A stretch of 35,227 nucleotides of DNA, taken from NCBI GenBank assembly GCA_000176735.1, contig ADBE01000025.1, positions 1-35,227 of the forward strand, in the 5' to 3' direction. This DNA comes from Neisseria polysaccharea ATCC 43768 (GTDB lineage Bacteria > Pseudomonadota > Gammaproteobacteria > Burkholderiales > Neisseriaceae). The notes beneath the pieces were generated by a model. It saw only the letters and a program-made list of their open reading frames with translations. It did no database searches and was not told the DNA's origin. Positions within the stretch are counted from its first letter, which is position 1. Each line of letters opens with the position of its first letter. Shown here piece by piece: positions 8,079 through 16,158 of this stretch. The translations under genes were made by a program, and so were the position numbers.

Positions 8079-8107
8079 ATGCCGTCTGAAAAGGCTTCAG
8101 ACGGCAT
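8079..8107 (-). terminator. Uptake-sequence terminator after the first PpiC-like gene
   Basis: Inverted pair ATGCCGTCTGAA (8079-8090) and TTCAGACGGCAT (8096-8107) with a five-base loop, located between the foldase gene ending at 8125 and the dtd start at 8051. Confidence 0.8.
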
Positions 8108-8124
8108 CGGTATTGGAAATGCCA

Positions 8125-8880
8125 TTACGGTTTGACACCGTTTTCTTCCAAAAGGGCATCGATTTTCAAGCGGACTTTTTCTTGTTTCAAACCCTGCTCC
8201 AATTGGTTTCTGACCAACTCGAAAGGCTGTGCGTCGGGGTTTTTCCCGACCTCGCTGAGTTTGAACAGGTAATAGCGTCCGCCCAATTCGACCGGATTGC
8301 GGGTAACGTCGCCCCGATTCATCGCTGCAAACTGCGAAGACAGCGGCTCGGGAAGCTGCTGCGCCATAATGAAATCATCGAACGCCTGTTCGTTGTTCGG
8401 ATAACGCTTCATCAGCCCTTCAAAAGACAGGCCCTTCAGCAGAAGCTGCTGCGCCTGACGTGCCTCCTCTTCCGTGGCAAAACCGACCTGCTGCAATTTA
8501 ATCATGCGGATTTGCCGCTCATAAAACTGACGCAGTTCGCTTTCGGAAACCGTTTCCGAACGTTCCAAAAAGCGGACGTATTCTTGAGCGTAAAAAGACG
8601 CTTCGGCGATTTTAAAGCGGTTTTGAACGCCTTGATCCTTATCCAAACCCGCCTGCAATGCCCCGTTTTTCAAAACTTCCAAAGTTTGCAGCCGGCGGAC
8701 GGCATCGTTTCGGATTGCCTGCCCGTCCGGTTTTTGGGATTGTTCCGTATGCAGGTCCGGCTGCCCCATAAGCTGCGCCACCACCTCGTCCACCAAAGCC
8801 GGATCGGCTTCGGGCGCTTTGGCCGCCGCAATGCCCGCCAATACGGCGGCAAGGACGGCAACAATTTTTTTCTGTTTCAT
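8125..8880 (-). CDS. PpiC/PrsA-like periplasmic peptidyl-prolyl isomerase (251 aa)
   Basis: Predicted exported foldase. Residues 1-20 are a signal peptide (MKQKKIVAVLAAVLAGIAAA) ending around AAAKA. The rest is a SurA/PrsA-type helical N-domain followed by a parvulin-like region containing KLQQVGFATEEEARQAQQLL, FEGLMKRYPNN and LGGRYYLFKLSEVG. The parvulin signature is diverged, so catalytic activity is uncertain and a chaperone role is possible. It follows a paralogue (8951-9817) on the same strand after a 70-base gap. The pair probably arose by duplication. Confidence 0.8.
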   Translation of the reverse strand: MKQKKIVAVLAAVLAGIAAAKAPEADPALVDEVVAQLMGQPDLHTEQSQKPDGQAIRNDAVRRLQTLEVLKNGALQAGLDKDQGVQNRFKIAEASFYAQEYVRFLERSETVSESELRQFYERQIRMIKLQQVGFATEEEARQAQQLLLKGLSFEGLMKRYPNNEQAFDDFIMAQQLPEPLSSQFAAMNRGDVTRNPVELGGRYYLFKLSEVGKNPDAQPFELVRNQLEQGLKQEKVRLKIDALLEENGVKP

Positions 8881-8950
8881 AATACTCCCGGTTTCATACG
8901 GCGGCAGAACGCCCGCCTGCCGTCTTTACCGCCGTACCCTGTTGTCAAAT

Positions 8951-9817
8951 TTATTCGGCAGGTTTGATGTCCGCCTTATCCAACAACGCGCCGACGGCAC
9001 GGTCGATCCGTTCCGCCTGAAGGTCGCCGGTAAGCTGTTCCTTCATTTCATCAAAGGAAGGCACTTTCACATCGCGGCGGTCGTTGACATAATAAACGCC
9101 GTAGAAATCGCCGTTTTTCAGCGGCGTTGCCGTAAATTCGCCTTTTTTCAAGTCCTTAATTGCCTGATAAAGCGGCGGAACACCCTGTTCCAAATCCTTC
9201 AGCGGCACATATCCGTCCGGCTTGCCGGTCTGTTTGGTATGGTCGTTGAGGGAATATTGTTTCAAAACGGCATCAAAACCTTTTTTCGCCTTCAGGCCGG
9301 CAACCGCTTTTTTCGCATTTTCTTCCTTGTCGGTCAGGATTTCGCCCAACTGGACTTCCTGCGTACCTTTATAAAAACCGCTGATATTGTCATATGCGGC
9401 TTTTGCGTCCTGCTCTGAAACCGGCTGGGTTTTGGCGATATGCAGCGCGTATGCCCTGCCGTTCAAGCCATATTCTACCGCCTGCCAAACGGTTTTGAAG
9501 GACGGTTTTTTATCATCGCCCGACTTCTCCGCTTCGGCACGCAATTTGGCCAGCATGTCTTTAAACTCTGCCGACCGGTCGAGTTTCAAACGTTTGACCT
9601 CCTGCGCCACCACGGTGTTGGTGATTTCCTGATTCAGCAGTGCACGGCGCAACTGCGGGGAATCTTCGGCACGGCTGTTTTCCGCACGGAACGCGGCAAC
9701 CTGGGCATCAATGACGCTGCTGTCGATTTTTTGACCGTTGACGGTTGCCAGCGTTTGGGCAAACAGGCTGCCGGAACAGGCAAGCAGCGCGGCGGAAGTC
9801 AGGATTTTTGCTTTCAT
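8951..9817 (-). CDS. PpiC/PrsA-like periplasmic peptidyl-prolyl isomerase (288 aa)
   Basis: Exported foldase with a signal peptide at 1-20 (ILTSAALLACSGSLFA-Q). A SurA/PrsA-type chaperone domain (VNGQKIDSSVIDAQVAAFR, LLNQEITNTVVAQEVKRL) precedes a parvulin domain (VQLGEILTDKEENAKKAVAGLKAKKGFDAVLKQYS, GYVPLKDLEQGVPPLYQAIKDLKKGEFT, DFYGVYYVND). The signal peptide contains LLACSGS, but the residues after the Cys do not give a convincing lipobox, so a soluble periplasmic protein is more likely than a lipoprotein. Probably assists folding of outer-membrane or exported proteins. Confidence 0.85.
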   Translation of the reverse strand: MKAKILTSAALLACSGSLFAQTLATVNGQKIDSSVIDAQVAAFRAENSRAEDSPQLRRALLNQEITNTVVAQEVKRLKLDRSAEFKDMLAKLRAEAEKSGDDKKPSFKTVWQAVEYGLNGRAYALHIAKTQPVSEQDAKAAYDNISGFYKGTQEVQLGEILTDKEENAKKAVAGLKAKKGFDAVLKQYSLNDHTKQTGKPDGYVPLKDLEQGVPPLYQAIKDLKKGEFTATPLKNGDFYGVYYVNDRRDVKVPSFDEMKEQLTGDLQAERIDRAVGALLDKADIKPAE

Positions 9818-9865
9818 AATCTTCTCTCTTTAAATTTCAAATTGAAATGTTCGGGCAGACTTCAT

Positions 9866-10144
9866 TCAGTCCGCCGTATGGAAATACTCGTCAGGGGCAG
9901 CCGCCCGGATGCCGAGCGCGTGGATGATGCCGTCTGAAAACAAATCTTTGAGCAGCGATTTGACCGTTTTCTGACGATTCAGACGGCTTGCGCCTTCAAA
10001 ATGCCGGCTGACGACCAAAACGGCATAATGTCCGCCGCCGGTATTGCCCGCGTGTCCTTTGTGCAGATGGCTCTCATCGCCGATTTCCAACACCAGAGGA
10101 TCGAGTGCCTGCAGGCGTTCGCGGATCAAATCGACGGCCGGCAT
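9866..10144 (-). CDS. bolA: BolA family protein
   Basis: The 92-aa BolA-like protein is a small class II KH-like fold that partners with monothiol glutaredoxins in iron-sulfur handling and, in some bacteria, acts as a stress regulator. It has the conserved stretch ESHLHKGHAG, the strand HYAVLVVSRHFEG, and RQKTVKSLLKDLFSDGIIHAL. An uptake sequence inside the gene (9926-9937) encodes FSDGI. The start codon overlaps the yciI stop by one base (TAATG), so the two are translationally coupled. Confidence 0.92.
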   Translation of the reverse strand: MPAVDLIRERLQALDPLVLEIGDESHLHKGHAGNTGGGHYAVLVVSRHFEGASRLNRQKTVKSLLKDLFSDGIIHALGIRAAAPDEYFHTAD

Positions 10145-10434
10145 TATTTGAACACCGCTTTAAACGGCTTGATCAGCACTTCGCTGTACACGCCGGCGTG
10201 TACATAAGGATCGTCTTCCGCCCAAGCCTGCGCCGCATCCAAAGACGCGAACTGCGCCACAATCAGGCTGCCCGAAACGCGTTCGGGATTGTCCGGCAGC
10301 GGGTTCGGGCCTGCCGTCAGCAGCCGGCCTTCCGACTTCAGCGTCTCCAGCCGTTTGAGATGTTCGGGACGTGCCGCCATACGCGCCTCGTGCACATCCT
10401 CCCCGTCTGTCGCCAGCAACATAAAATATTCCAC
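10144..10434 (-). CDS. yciI: YciI family protein
   Basis: Small (96 aa) ferredoxin-like-fold protein; the biochemical role of this family is not settled. Conserved features are RPEHLKRLETLKSEGRLLTAGP, with the His of the putative active site, and AQAWAEDDPYVHAGVYSEVLIKPF. I place the start at the GTG at 10434: AGGAGG at 10442-10447 is then seven bases upstream and the protein begins MEYFML like other YciI. A TTG at 10440 would be only one base from the ribosome site. Lies between yciB and bolA. Confidence 0.88.
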   Translation of the reverse strand: MEYFMLLATDGEDVHEARMAARPEHLKRLETLKSEGRLLTAGPNPLPDNPERVSGSLIVAQFASLDAAQAWAEDDPYVHAGVYSEVLIKPFKAVFK

Positions 10435-10436
10435 AG

Positions 10437-10967
10437 TCAATCCTCCTTTTTCAGATAAGTACTCAGATAAATACCCTGAATAATAAAGAAAACAAGCATC
10501 AGCGCAGTCGAACCAAACATCTTATAGTTGACCCATTGCGCTTCAAACCTGGTAAACACAAACCAGTTGGCGATACCCATAAAAATCAGAAAACCGACCC
10601 ACATATACGTCAATTTCGCCCATACGGCATCCGGAAGCCGAATCTCCCTGCCGAGACCCGCCTTCAAGCCGTTTTTACCCGCAAGGTGGCTGCCCAGCAG
10701 GAATAACGCCCCGCACCAGAACAATACCGTCGGCTTCCACATAATGAAGCGGCTGTCGCCCAAAACAATGGTTGCGCCGCCGAATACGACAATCAGCACC
10801 AATCCGACCCACTGCATCGTATCCAGCTTTTTATATTTCCAATACAGAAAAGCCGCCTGAACCACACCGGCAACCAAGGCAACCGCCGTTGCGGTAATCA
10901 TATTTTTGGTAACGGTATAGGTGGCGAAAAACAGGATGACGGACAAAAGGTCGCTGACAAATTTCAT
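10437..10967 (-). CDS. yciB: Inner-membrane septation/envelope protein YciB (IspZ family)
   Basis: The 176-aa multipass inner-membrane protein belongs to the IspA/YciB family, implicated in cell envelope integrity and septation. Five hydrophobic segments are visible, with the family features LSVILFFATYT, KKLDTMQWVGLVLIVVFGGATIVL, FIMWKPTVLFW and WVNYKMFGSTALMLVFFIIQGIYL. Start at 10967 (MKFVSDLLSV) matches the family; an in-frame ATG at 10985 would add six residues. The stop falls just before the GTG of yciI, giving a tight yciB-yciI-bolA unit. Confidence 0.92.
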   Translation of the reverse strand: MKFVSDLLSVILFFATYTVTKNMITATAVALVAGVVQAAFLYWKYKKLDTMQWVGLVLIVVFGGATIVLGDSRFIMWKPTVLFWCGALFLLGSHLAGKNGLKAGLGREIRLPDAVWAKLTYMWVGFLIFMGIANWFVFTRFEAQWVNYKMFGSTALMLVFFIIQGIYLSTYLKKED

Positions 10968-11081
10968 ATCCAAATGAGAAAGCAAATCAAATAAACGCTA
11001 ATCATACAGGCAGAACCCTGTTTTTGCACCTGCAAAACCAACAAATTTTGTTTTGATTGATGCAAATATGCACAGATGTTT

Positions 11082-11109
11082 TTGAAAAAAGATGGAGATA
11101 TGTCATAAT
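11082..11109 (+). promoter_or_regulatory. Candidate sigma-70 promoter for tspA
   Basis: TTGAAA (11082-11087), 16-base spacer, CATAAT (11104-11109) in the 288-base gap between the divergent yciB and tspA. It would leave a leader of about 140 bases before the TTG start. Nothing else definite is seen in this gap. Confidence 0.45.
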
Positions 11110-11255
11110 TTGTAAAATTGGCTTTAAAATACAGCTTCGGCCGGGACCTCTGCCTATCCGCACCCTATCGTCCGTATTGCCGATGCCTGATGACGAAATT
11201 TACAGACTGTACGCGGCAGGGTCGCATCCCGCCGCCGAACCACAGGGGATAAATC

Positions 11256-13883
11256 TTGAAAAACAACAGACGAATCAAACTGATTGCCGCCTCCGTCGCA
11301 CTTGCCGCATCCTTACAGGCGCACGCGGGGCTCAGCGGGCTGGATGTCCGTTCCAACCTTGACGAACCTTTTTCCGGCAGCATTACCGTTACCGGGGAAG
11401 AAGCCAAAGCCCTGCTCGGCGGCGGAAGCGTTACCGTTTCCGAAAAAAGCCTGACCGCCAAAGTCCGCAAGCTCGGGGATAAGGCCGTCATTACCGTTTC
11501 CTCCGCACACGCAGTCCGCGACCCCGTCTTGGTATTCCGCGTCGGCGCGGGCGCGCAGGTACGCGAATACACCGCCATCCTCGATCCTGTCGGCTACTCG
11601 CCCAAAACCAAATCTGCACTTTCAGACGGCAAGACACACCGCAAAACCGCTCCGACAGCAGAGTCCCAAGAAAATCAAAACGCCAAAGCCCTCCGCAAAA
11701 CCGATAAAAAAGACAGCGCGAACGCAGCCGTCAAACCGGCGCATAACGGCAAAACCCATACCGTTCGCAAAGGCGAAACGCTCAAACAGATTGCCGCCGC
11801 CATCCGTCCGAAACACCTGACGCTCGAACAGGTTGCCGATGCGCTGCTGAAGGCAAACCCAAATGTTTCCGCACACGGCAGACTGCGTGCGGGCAGCGTG
11901 CTTCACATTCCGAATCTGAACAGAATCAAAGCGGCAGCACCCAAAAAAATCAAAGCGGAACAACCCAAACCGCAAACGGCGAAACCCAAAGCCGAAACCG
12001 CATCCATGCCGTCTGAACCGTCCAAACAGGCAACGGTAGAGAAACCGATAGAGAAACCTGTCGAAAAACCGGTTGAAAAACCTGAAGCAAAAGTTGCCGC
12101 GCCCGAAGCAAAAGCGGAAAAACCGGCCGTTCGACCCGAACCCAAACCCGCAGTGTCCGAAACTCCGGCTTCGGCGACAGAACGCCAACCCGAACCTGTA
12201 CCCGCTGCAAATACTGCCGCATCGGAAACTGCTGCCGAATCAGCCCCCCAAGAAGCCGCCGCTTCTGCCATCGACACGCCGACCGACGAAATCGGCAACG
12301 CCGTTTCCGAACCTGTTGCGGAAACAGCCAGTGAAGTTGCCGCCGAACCCGTTGCCGAACCTGTCGAACAGGTTTCTGCCGAAGAAGAAACCGAAAGCGG
12401 ACTGTTTGACGGTCTGTTCGGCAGTTCGTACACCATGCTGCTTGCCGGCGGAGGCGCGGCATTAATTGCCCTGCTGCTGCTTTTGCGCCTTGCCCAATCC
12501 AAACGCACGCGCCGTACCGAAGAATCCGTCCCTGAAGAAGAGCTTGACCTTGACGACGCGGCAGACGACGGCATAGAAATCACCTTTGCCGAAGTCGAAA
12601 CTCCGGCAACGCCCGAATCTGCTCCGAAAAACGATGTAAACGACACACTTGCCTTAGATGGGGAATCTGAAGAAGAGTTATCGGCAAAACAAACGTTCGA
12701 TGTCGAAACCGATACGCCTTCCAACCGCATCGACTTGGATTTCGACAGCCTGGCAGCCGCGCAAAACGGCATTTTGTCCGGCGCACTTACGCAGGATGAA
12801 GAAACCCAAAAACGCGCGGATGCCGATTGGAACAAAATCGAATCCACAGACAGCGTGTACGAGCCCGAGACCTTCAACCCGTACAACCCTGTCAAAATCG
12901 TCATCGACACGCCCAAACCGGAATCTGTCGCCCAAACTGCCGAAAACAAACCGGAAACCGTCGATACCGATTTCTACAACAACCTGTTCTCAAACAACCA
13001 TATCGGCACAGAAGAAACAGCTTCCGCAAAACCTGCCGCACCCTCCGGACTGGCAGGCTTCCTGAAGGCTTCCTCGCCCGAAACTATCTTGGAAAAAACA
13101 GTTGCCGAAGTCCAAACACCGGAAGAGTTGCACGATTTCCTGAAAGTGTACGAAACCGATGCCGTCGCGGAAACTGCGCCTGAAACGCCCGATTTCAACG
13201 CCACCGCAGACGATTTGTCCGCACTGCTGCAACCTGCTGAAGCACCGGCTGTTGAGGAAAATGTAACGGAAACCGTTGCCGATGATTTGTCCGCGCTGCT
13301 GCAACCGTTTGAAACGCCTGACGTTGGGGAAACCGCAGCAGAAACCGTTGCCGAAATAGCTGATTTCAACGCCACCGCAGACGATTTGTCCGCGCTGCTG
13401 CAACCTTTTGAAACACCTGCCGTTGAGAAATTTGAAGCACCGGCTGTTGAGGAAAAAGCAGAGGAAACCGTTGATAAAACGCCCGACTTCCACACCGTTG
13501 CTGACGATTTGTCCGCACTGCTGCAACCTGCTGAAGCACCGGCCGTTGAGGAAAATGCAGCGGAAATCACTTTGGAAACGCCTGATTCCAACACCTCTGA
13601 GGCAGACGCTTTGCCCGACTTCCTGAAAGACGGCGAGAAGGAAACGGTAGATTGGAGCATCTCCCTCTCGGAAGAAAATATCCCAAATAATGCAGATACC
13701 GGTTTCACTTCGGAATCTGTGGGTTCTGACGCACCGTCCGAAGCGAAATACGACCTTGCCAAAATGTATCTCGAAATCGGCGACCGCGATGCCGCTGCCG
13801 AGACAGTGCAGGAATTGCTGGAAGAAGCGGAAGGCGACGTACTCAAACGTGCCCAAGCATTGGCGCAGGAATTGGGTATTTGA
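11256..13883 (+). CDS. tspA: FimV/TspA-like peptidoglycan-binding membrane protein
   Basis: Large (875 aa) acidic surface/periplasmic protein, the neisserial FimV homologue known as T-cell-stimulating protein A; FimV proteins assist type IV pilus assembly and polarity. TTG start at 11256 with AGGGG seven bases upstream. Residues 1-24 are a signal peptide. Then a FimV N-domain (LSGLDVRSNLDEPFSGSI), a LysM domain (about 166-222, HTVRKGETLKQIA...SVLHIPNL), a long Pro/Glu/Ala linker with EKPVEKPV repeats, a membrane span (about 392-412), and an acidic cytoplasmic part with four copies of DDLSALLQP (about 650-760). It ends in a TPR-like FimV C-domain (AKMYLEIGDRDAAAETVQ). Stands alone between two terminators. 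Confidence 0.9.
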   Translation: MKNNRRIKLIAASVALAASLQAHAGLSGLDVRSNLDEPFSGSITVTGEEAKALLGGGSVTVSEKSLTAKVRKLGDKAVITVSSAHAVRDPVLVFRVGAGAQVREYTAILDPVGYSPKTKSALSDGKTHRKTAPTAESQENQNAKALRKTDKKDSANAAVKPAHNGKTHTVRKGETLKQIAAAIRPKHLTLEQVADALLKANPNVSAHGRLRAGSVLHIPNLNRIKAAAPKKIKAEQPKPQTAKPKAETASMPSEPSKQATVEKPIEKPVEKPVEKPEAKVAAPEAKAEKPAVRPEPKPAVSETPASATERQPEPVPAANTAASETAAESAPQEAAASAIDTPTDEIGNAVSEPVAETASEVAAEPVAEPVEQVSAEEETESGLFDGLFGSSYTMLLAGGGAALIALLLLLRLAQSKRTRRTEESVPEEELDLDDAADDGIEITFAEVETPATPESAPKNDVNDTLALDGESEEELSAKQTFDVETDTPSNRIDLDFDSLAAAQNGILSGALTQDEETQKRADADWNKIESTDSVYEPETFNPYNPVKIVIDTPKPESVAQTAENKPETVDTDFYNNLFSNNHIGTEETASAKPAAPSGLAGFLKASSPETILEKTVAEVQTPEELHDFLKVYETDAVAETAPETPDFNATADDLSALLQPAEAPAVEENVTETVADDLSALLQPFETPDVGETAAETVAEIADFNATADDLSALLQPFETPAVEKFEAPAVEEKAEETVDKTPDFHTVADDLSALLQPAEAPAVEENAAEITLETPDSNTSEADALPDFLKDGEKETVDWSISLSEENIPNNADTGFTSESVGSDAPSEAKYDLAKMYLEIGDRDAAAETVQELLEEAEGDVLKRAQALAQELGI
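13197..13540 (+). repeat. In-frame degenerate repeats in tspA
   Basis: Four copies of a unit encoding (T)ADDLSALLQP followed by AEAPAVEEN or FETPAVE start near 13205, 13281, 13375 and 13499. Units are closely similar at the DNA level (GACGATTTGTCCGC...), so slippage or recombination could change the copy number without shifting frame. Confidence 0.8.
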
Positions 13884-13910
13884 TTCCCAACTGCCCTTTC
13901 GCAAATCAAG

Positions 13911-13938
13911 GATGCCGTTTCAGACGGCATCTTTTTTT
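13911..13938 (+). terminator. Intrinsic terminator after tspA
   Basis: GATGCCGT (13911-13918), loop TTCAG, ACGGCATC (13924-13931), then seven T. It contains only one uptake sequence (reverse) whose core supplies one arm and the loop. Confidence 0.9.
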
Positions 13939-14005
13939 GCCTTATCGGTGTAACGGATAAAGTTTGAACCGGCACAGGCTCAAACAGCAGGCCGCCGGCA
14001 ACAAA

Positions 14006-14041
14006 ATGCCGTCTGAACCCCCTAAAGGCTTCAGACGGCAT
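14006..14041 (-). terminator. Uptake-sequence terminator after gloA
   Basis: ATGCCGTCTGAA (14006-14017) and TTCAGACGGCAT (14030-14041) form a 12-bp stem; the minus strand continues into TTTTG. Confidence 0.8.
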
Positions 14042-14055
14042 TGGCGGCGGCGGTA

Positions 14056-14472
14056 TCAGGCAGTTTGATAGGCAACCGAATCGTCGCCGCTTTTCTTTTG
14101 AATGAACTCGATTTTGTATCCGTCGGGGTCTTCGACGAAGGCTATCACAGTTGTGCCGTGTTTCATCGGACCGGCTTCGCGGACGACGTTTCCGCCCTGC
14201 CGCTTCACACGTTCGCAGGCTTCGTAGGCATCGTCCACTTCAATCGCGATGTGTCCGTAGGCGTTGCCCAAGTCGTATCGTTCCGTATCCCAGTTGTGCG
14301 TCAGTTCCAAAACCGTGCTGTCGGTTTCGTCGCCGTAACCGACGAAGGCAAGGGTAAATCTGCCTTCAGGATAGTCTTTTCGGCGGAGCAATTTCATGCC
14401 CAAAACGTTTTGGTAGAAATCGAGGGATTTTTCGAGATTGCCCACGCGGAGCATAGTATGGAGTAAGCGCAT
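14056..14472 (-). CDS. gloA: Lactoylglutathione lyase (glyoxalase I)
   Basis: Converts the hemithioacetal of methylglyoxal and glutathione to S-lactoylglutathione. The 138-aa vicinal-oxygen-chelate protein has the four metal ligands H5, E56, H74 and E122, as in the nickel-dependent bacterial enzymes. An AGAGGAA ribosome site precedes the ATG at 14472; a longer in-frame start at 14532 lies inside lapB and is ignored. It is 23 bases downstream of lapB and probably shares its transcript. Confidence 0.95.
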   Translation of the reverse strand: MRLLHTMLRVGNLEKSLDFYQNVLGMKLLRRKDYPEGRFTLAFVGYGDETDSTVLELTHNWDTERYDLGNAYGHIAIEVDDAYEACERVKRQGGNVVREAGPMKHGTTVIAFVEDPDGYKIEFIQKKSGDDSVAYQTA

Positions 14473-14495
14473 TTTTGTGTTCCTCTCAGTAGTGG

Positions 14496-15665
14496 TTAAA
14501 CCTCGATTTTGTTTGGCGTAAACGTCTGCCATTTATTGCAGGCAGGACAGTGCCAGAAAAAGACTTGTGATTTGAAGTGGCAGTTTCGGCACCGGTACAT
14601 CACGCTTCGCTGTAGCTGCCGTCCGATAACCGAACGCATCATATCGGCATCGGCTTTCCAAGTCGGATCCATATCGCTGATTCTTAAACCGAGCAGGCGG
14701 TAAACACCGTTCAAGTCCGGTTTGCGCCGAACAAGCTCGATAGCAGTTTGTGCAGCCTCTTTCTCCCCCCTGAGCAATAAGGATTTCTCGTACACGACGT
14801 TAATCAAATCAAGTTCCGGGAAGGTCTGCATATACCCTATCAGGCGATTTAATCCTTCTTCAGGCTTTCCTTGCTCCGCATAAGCGTCATAAAGTTTCTC
14901 TCCGACCATGCTCAAATAGGCATGATTTTGCTGCTCGATGGCGGCATACGCTTCAACCGATGCAGGAAAATTGCCCTGCCTGTATTCAATGTCGCCTAAA
15001 ATCATATTGGCACGGGTACATCTTTTGTTGGCCTCAAGGGCTTTACCGACATTAAAACGTGCAATATCAAAATTGGACTTAAACAATGAAGCCTGTGCAA
15101 GTTCGCAATAAAACTGTGCGATTTCAAACTGATATGTCTGTTCGTCGTGACTAAGAAGTTGGGCGGTTTCAATCGCTTTTTCCCAATCCCTGTCCTGCTG
15201 GTAGATATTGAGCAGATGCTGTCTGGCTTCACGCGCCATTTCACCGTCTTGCAGACTGAGGAAAATCTGTTCGGCACGGTCAACCAACCCCGCACTTTGA
15301 TAGTTTTGCGCCAATTCAAACAATACGCGCGCACGCTTTTCGCCGACCGTGTCGGGGGAGTCGAGCAGCGTCCGGTGCATATTGATGGCTTTGTCGTTTT
15401 CACCGCGCTGGCGGTAAAGTTTGCCGAGGGTGAGGTTCAAGTCGTATGACTGAGGCTGCTGATCGATGACCTCTGCCAATTCCCTGGCGGCACGTCCGCT
15501 GTTGCGGTCAACCAAGGCATCCAGACTTTTGTAAAATCCCGACGGTATGCTTTTTGCCTGCTTTAATACAGTCTTCATATCCACGCGGGCGGCAAACCAG
15601 CCCATCGCGAAGAAAACGGGCAAAAGGATAATCGGCAGCAGGATAATCCACAATTCATTGTCCAT
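14496..15665 (-). CDS. lapB: LPS assembly protein LapB (YciM)
   Basis: Inner-membrane adaptor that, with FtsH, sets the level of LpxC and so the rate of LPS synthesis. The 389-aa protein has one N-terminal membrane helix (about 5-24, [21 protein letters not shown]), a cytoplasmic array of TPR repeats (about 35-350; [38 protein letters not shown] and others), and a C-terminal rubredoxin-type metal knuckle CRNCHF...CPACNKW. Start ATG at 15665 gives the usual MDNELW beginning. The gene order lapA-lapB is the standard one. Confidence 0.93.
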   Translation of the reverse strand: MDNELWIILLPIILLPVFFAMGWFAARVDMKTVLKQAKSIPSGFYKSLDALVDRNSGRAARELAEVIDQQPQSYDLNLTLGKLYRQRGENDKAINMHRTLLDSPDTVGEKRARVLFELAQNYQSAGLVDRAEQIFLSLQDGEMAREARQHLLNIYQQDRDWEKAIETAQLLSHDEQTYQFEIAQFYCELAQASLFKSNFDIARFNVGKALEANKRCTRANMILGDIEYRQGNFPASVEAYAAIEQQNHAYLSMVGEKLYDAYAEQGKPEEGLNRLIGYMQTFPELDLINVVYEKSLLLRGEKEAAQTAIELVRRKPDLNGVYRLLGLRISDMDPTWKADADMMRSVIGRQLQRSVMYRCRNCHFKSQVFFWHCPACNKWQTFTPNKIEV

Positions 15666-15675
15666 ATCGGCTTTC

Positions 15676-15990
15676 TCAAGGCTGTTTGGCAGATTCGGGC
15701 GCATTTTGCGCCGGTGGTGCAGTCAATTCCTGTCCGCTCAAGCGCGCATTTTTCTTTACTTCGGCACGCAACCTGCCATTCTCGCCACGTAACGACAACA
15801 GCCGCCCGAACAGGGCAAACATTCCGAACACGATGCCGACGACAAACGCGCAGAACAGGGCGGCAATCAGCGGCAAATCGAATTTCTGCCCCGGCAGGTA
15901 GGAAAAGGAAACAGTATCGGTATTGAGGACGGCAAGCAGCAGAAAGAGCAGCAGGATAATGATTTTGATGAAGGTATAGATAAGTTTCAT
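15676..15990 (-). CDS. lapA: LPS assembly protein LapA (DUF1049)
   Basis: Small (104 aa) inner-membrane partner of LapB. Two hydrophobic helices (about 4-22, TFIKIIILLLFLLLAV, and 40-65, LPLIAALFCAFVVGIVFGMFALFG) flank the typical NTDTVSFSYLPG stretch. A cytoplasmic coiled part follows (RLLSLRGENGRLRAEVKK) with a Pro/Ala-rich tail. Start at 15990 (MKLIYT). It ends ten bases before lapB. Its promoter must lie in the 168-base gap shared with the divergent licA. Confidence 0.92.
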   Translation of the reverse strand: MKLIYTFIKIIILLLFLLLAVLNTDTVSFSYLPGQKFDLPLIAALFCAFVVGIVFGMFALFGRLLSLRGENGRLRAEVKKNARLSGQELTAPPAQNAPESAKQP

Positions 15991-16091
15991 ATGTGTTCCG
16001 CAGGTAGGACAAACGGGCGGCACACCCAAACGGTGCGGCAGCCGGATTGTGCAAGTTTAAACGATTTGAACGCTTCCGGATAGGGAAGCCG

Positions 16092-16120
16092 CTGACACGG
16101 ACAGGCCGCAATGCTAAAAT
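16092..16120 (+). promoter_or_regulatory. Strong candidate promoter for licABC(D)
   Basis: CTGACA (16092-16097, five of six matches to the -35 consensus), a 17-base spacer, then an extended -10 TG-C-TAAAAT (16112-16120). Transcription would start near 16127, about 32 bases before the licA ATG at 16159. This puts the upstream in-frame ATG at 16111 inside the promoter and so argues against it as a start. Confidence 0.65.
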
Positions 16121-16158
16121 ATGCAAAGACAAACTCCCCGCGCCGATACAGAAATGCC

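Noticed and set aside
10144-10440. TTG at 10440 as the yciI start
   Set aside because: The AGGAGG site would be one base away; the GTG at 10434 is at ideal spacing and matches family starts.
11903-14041. Long minus-strand Ser/Ala- and Phe/Gly-rich frames opposite tspA
   Set aside because: They mirror the repetitive Glu/Ala/Pro codons of tspA; no start signal and no domain.
16111-16158. Upstream in-frame ATG for licA
   Set aside because: It falls inside the best promoter -10 element and has no ribosome site; the ATG at 16159 next to the CAAT tract fits known LicA starts.
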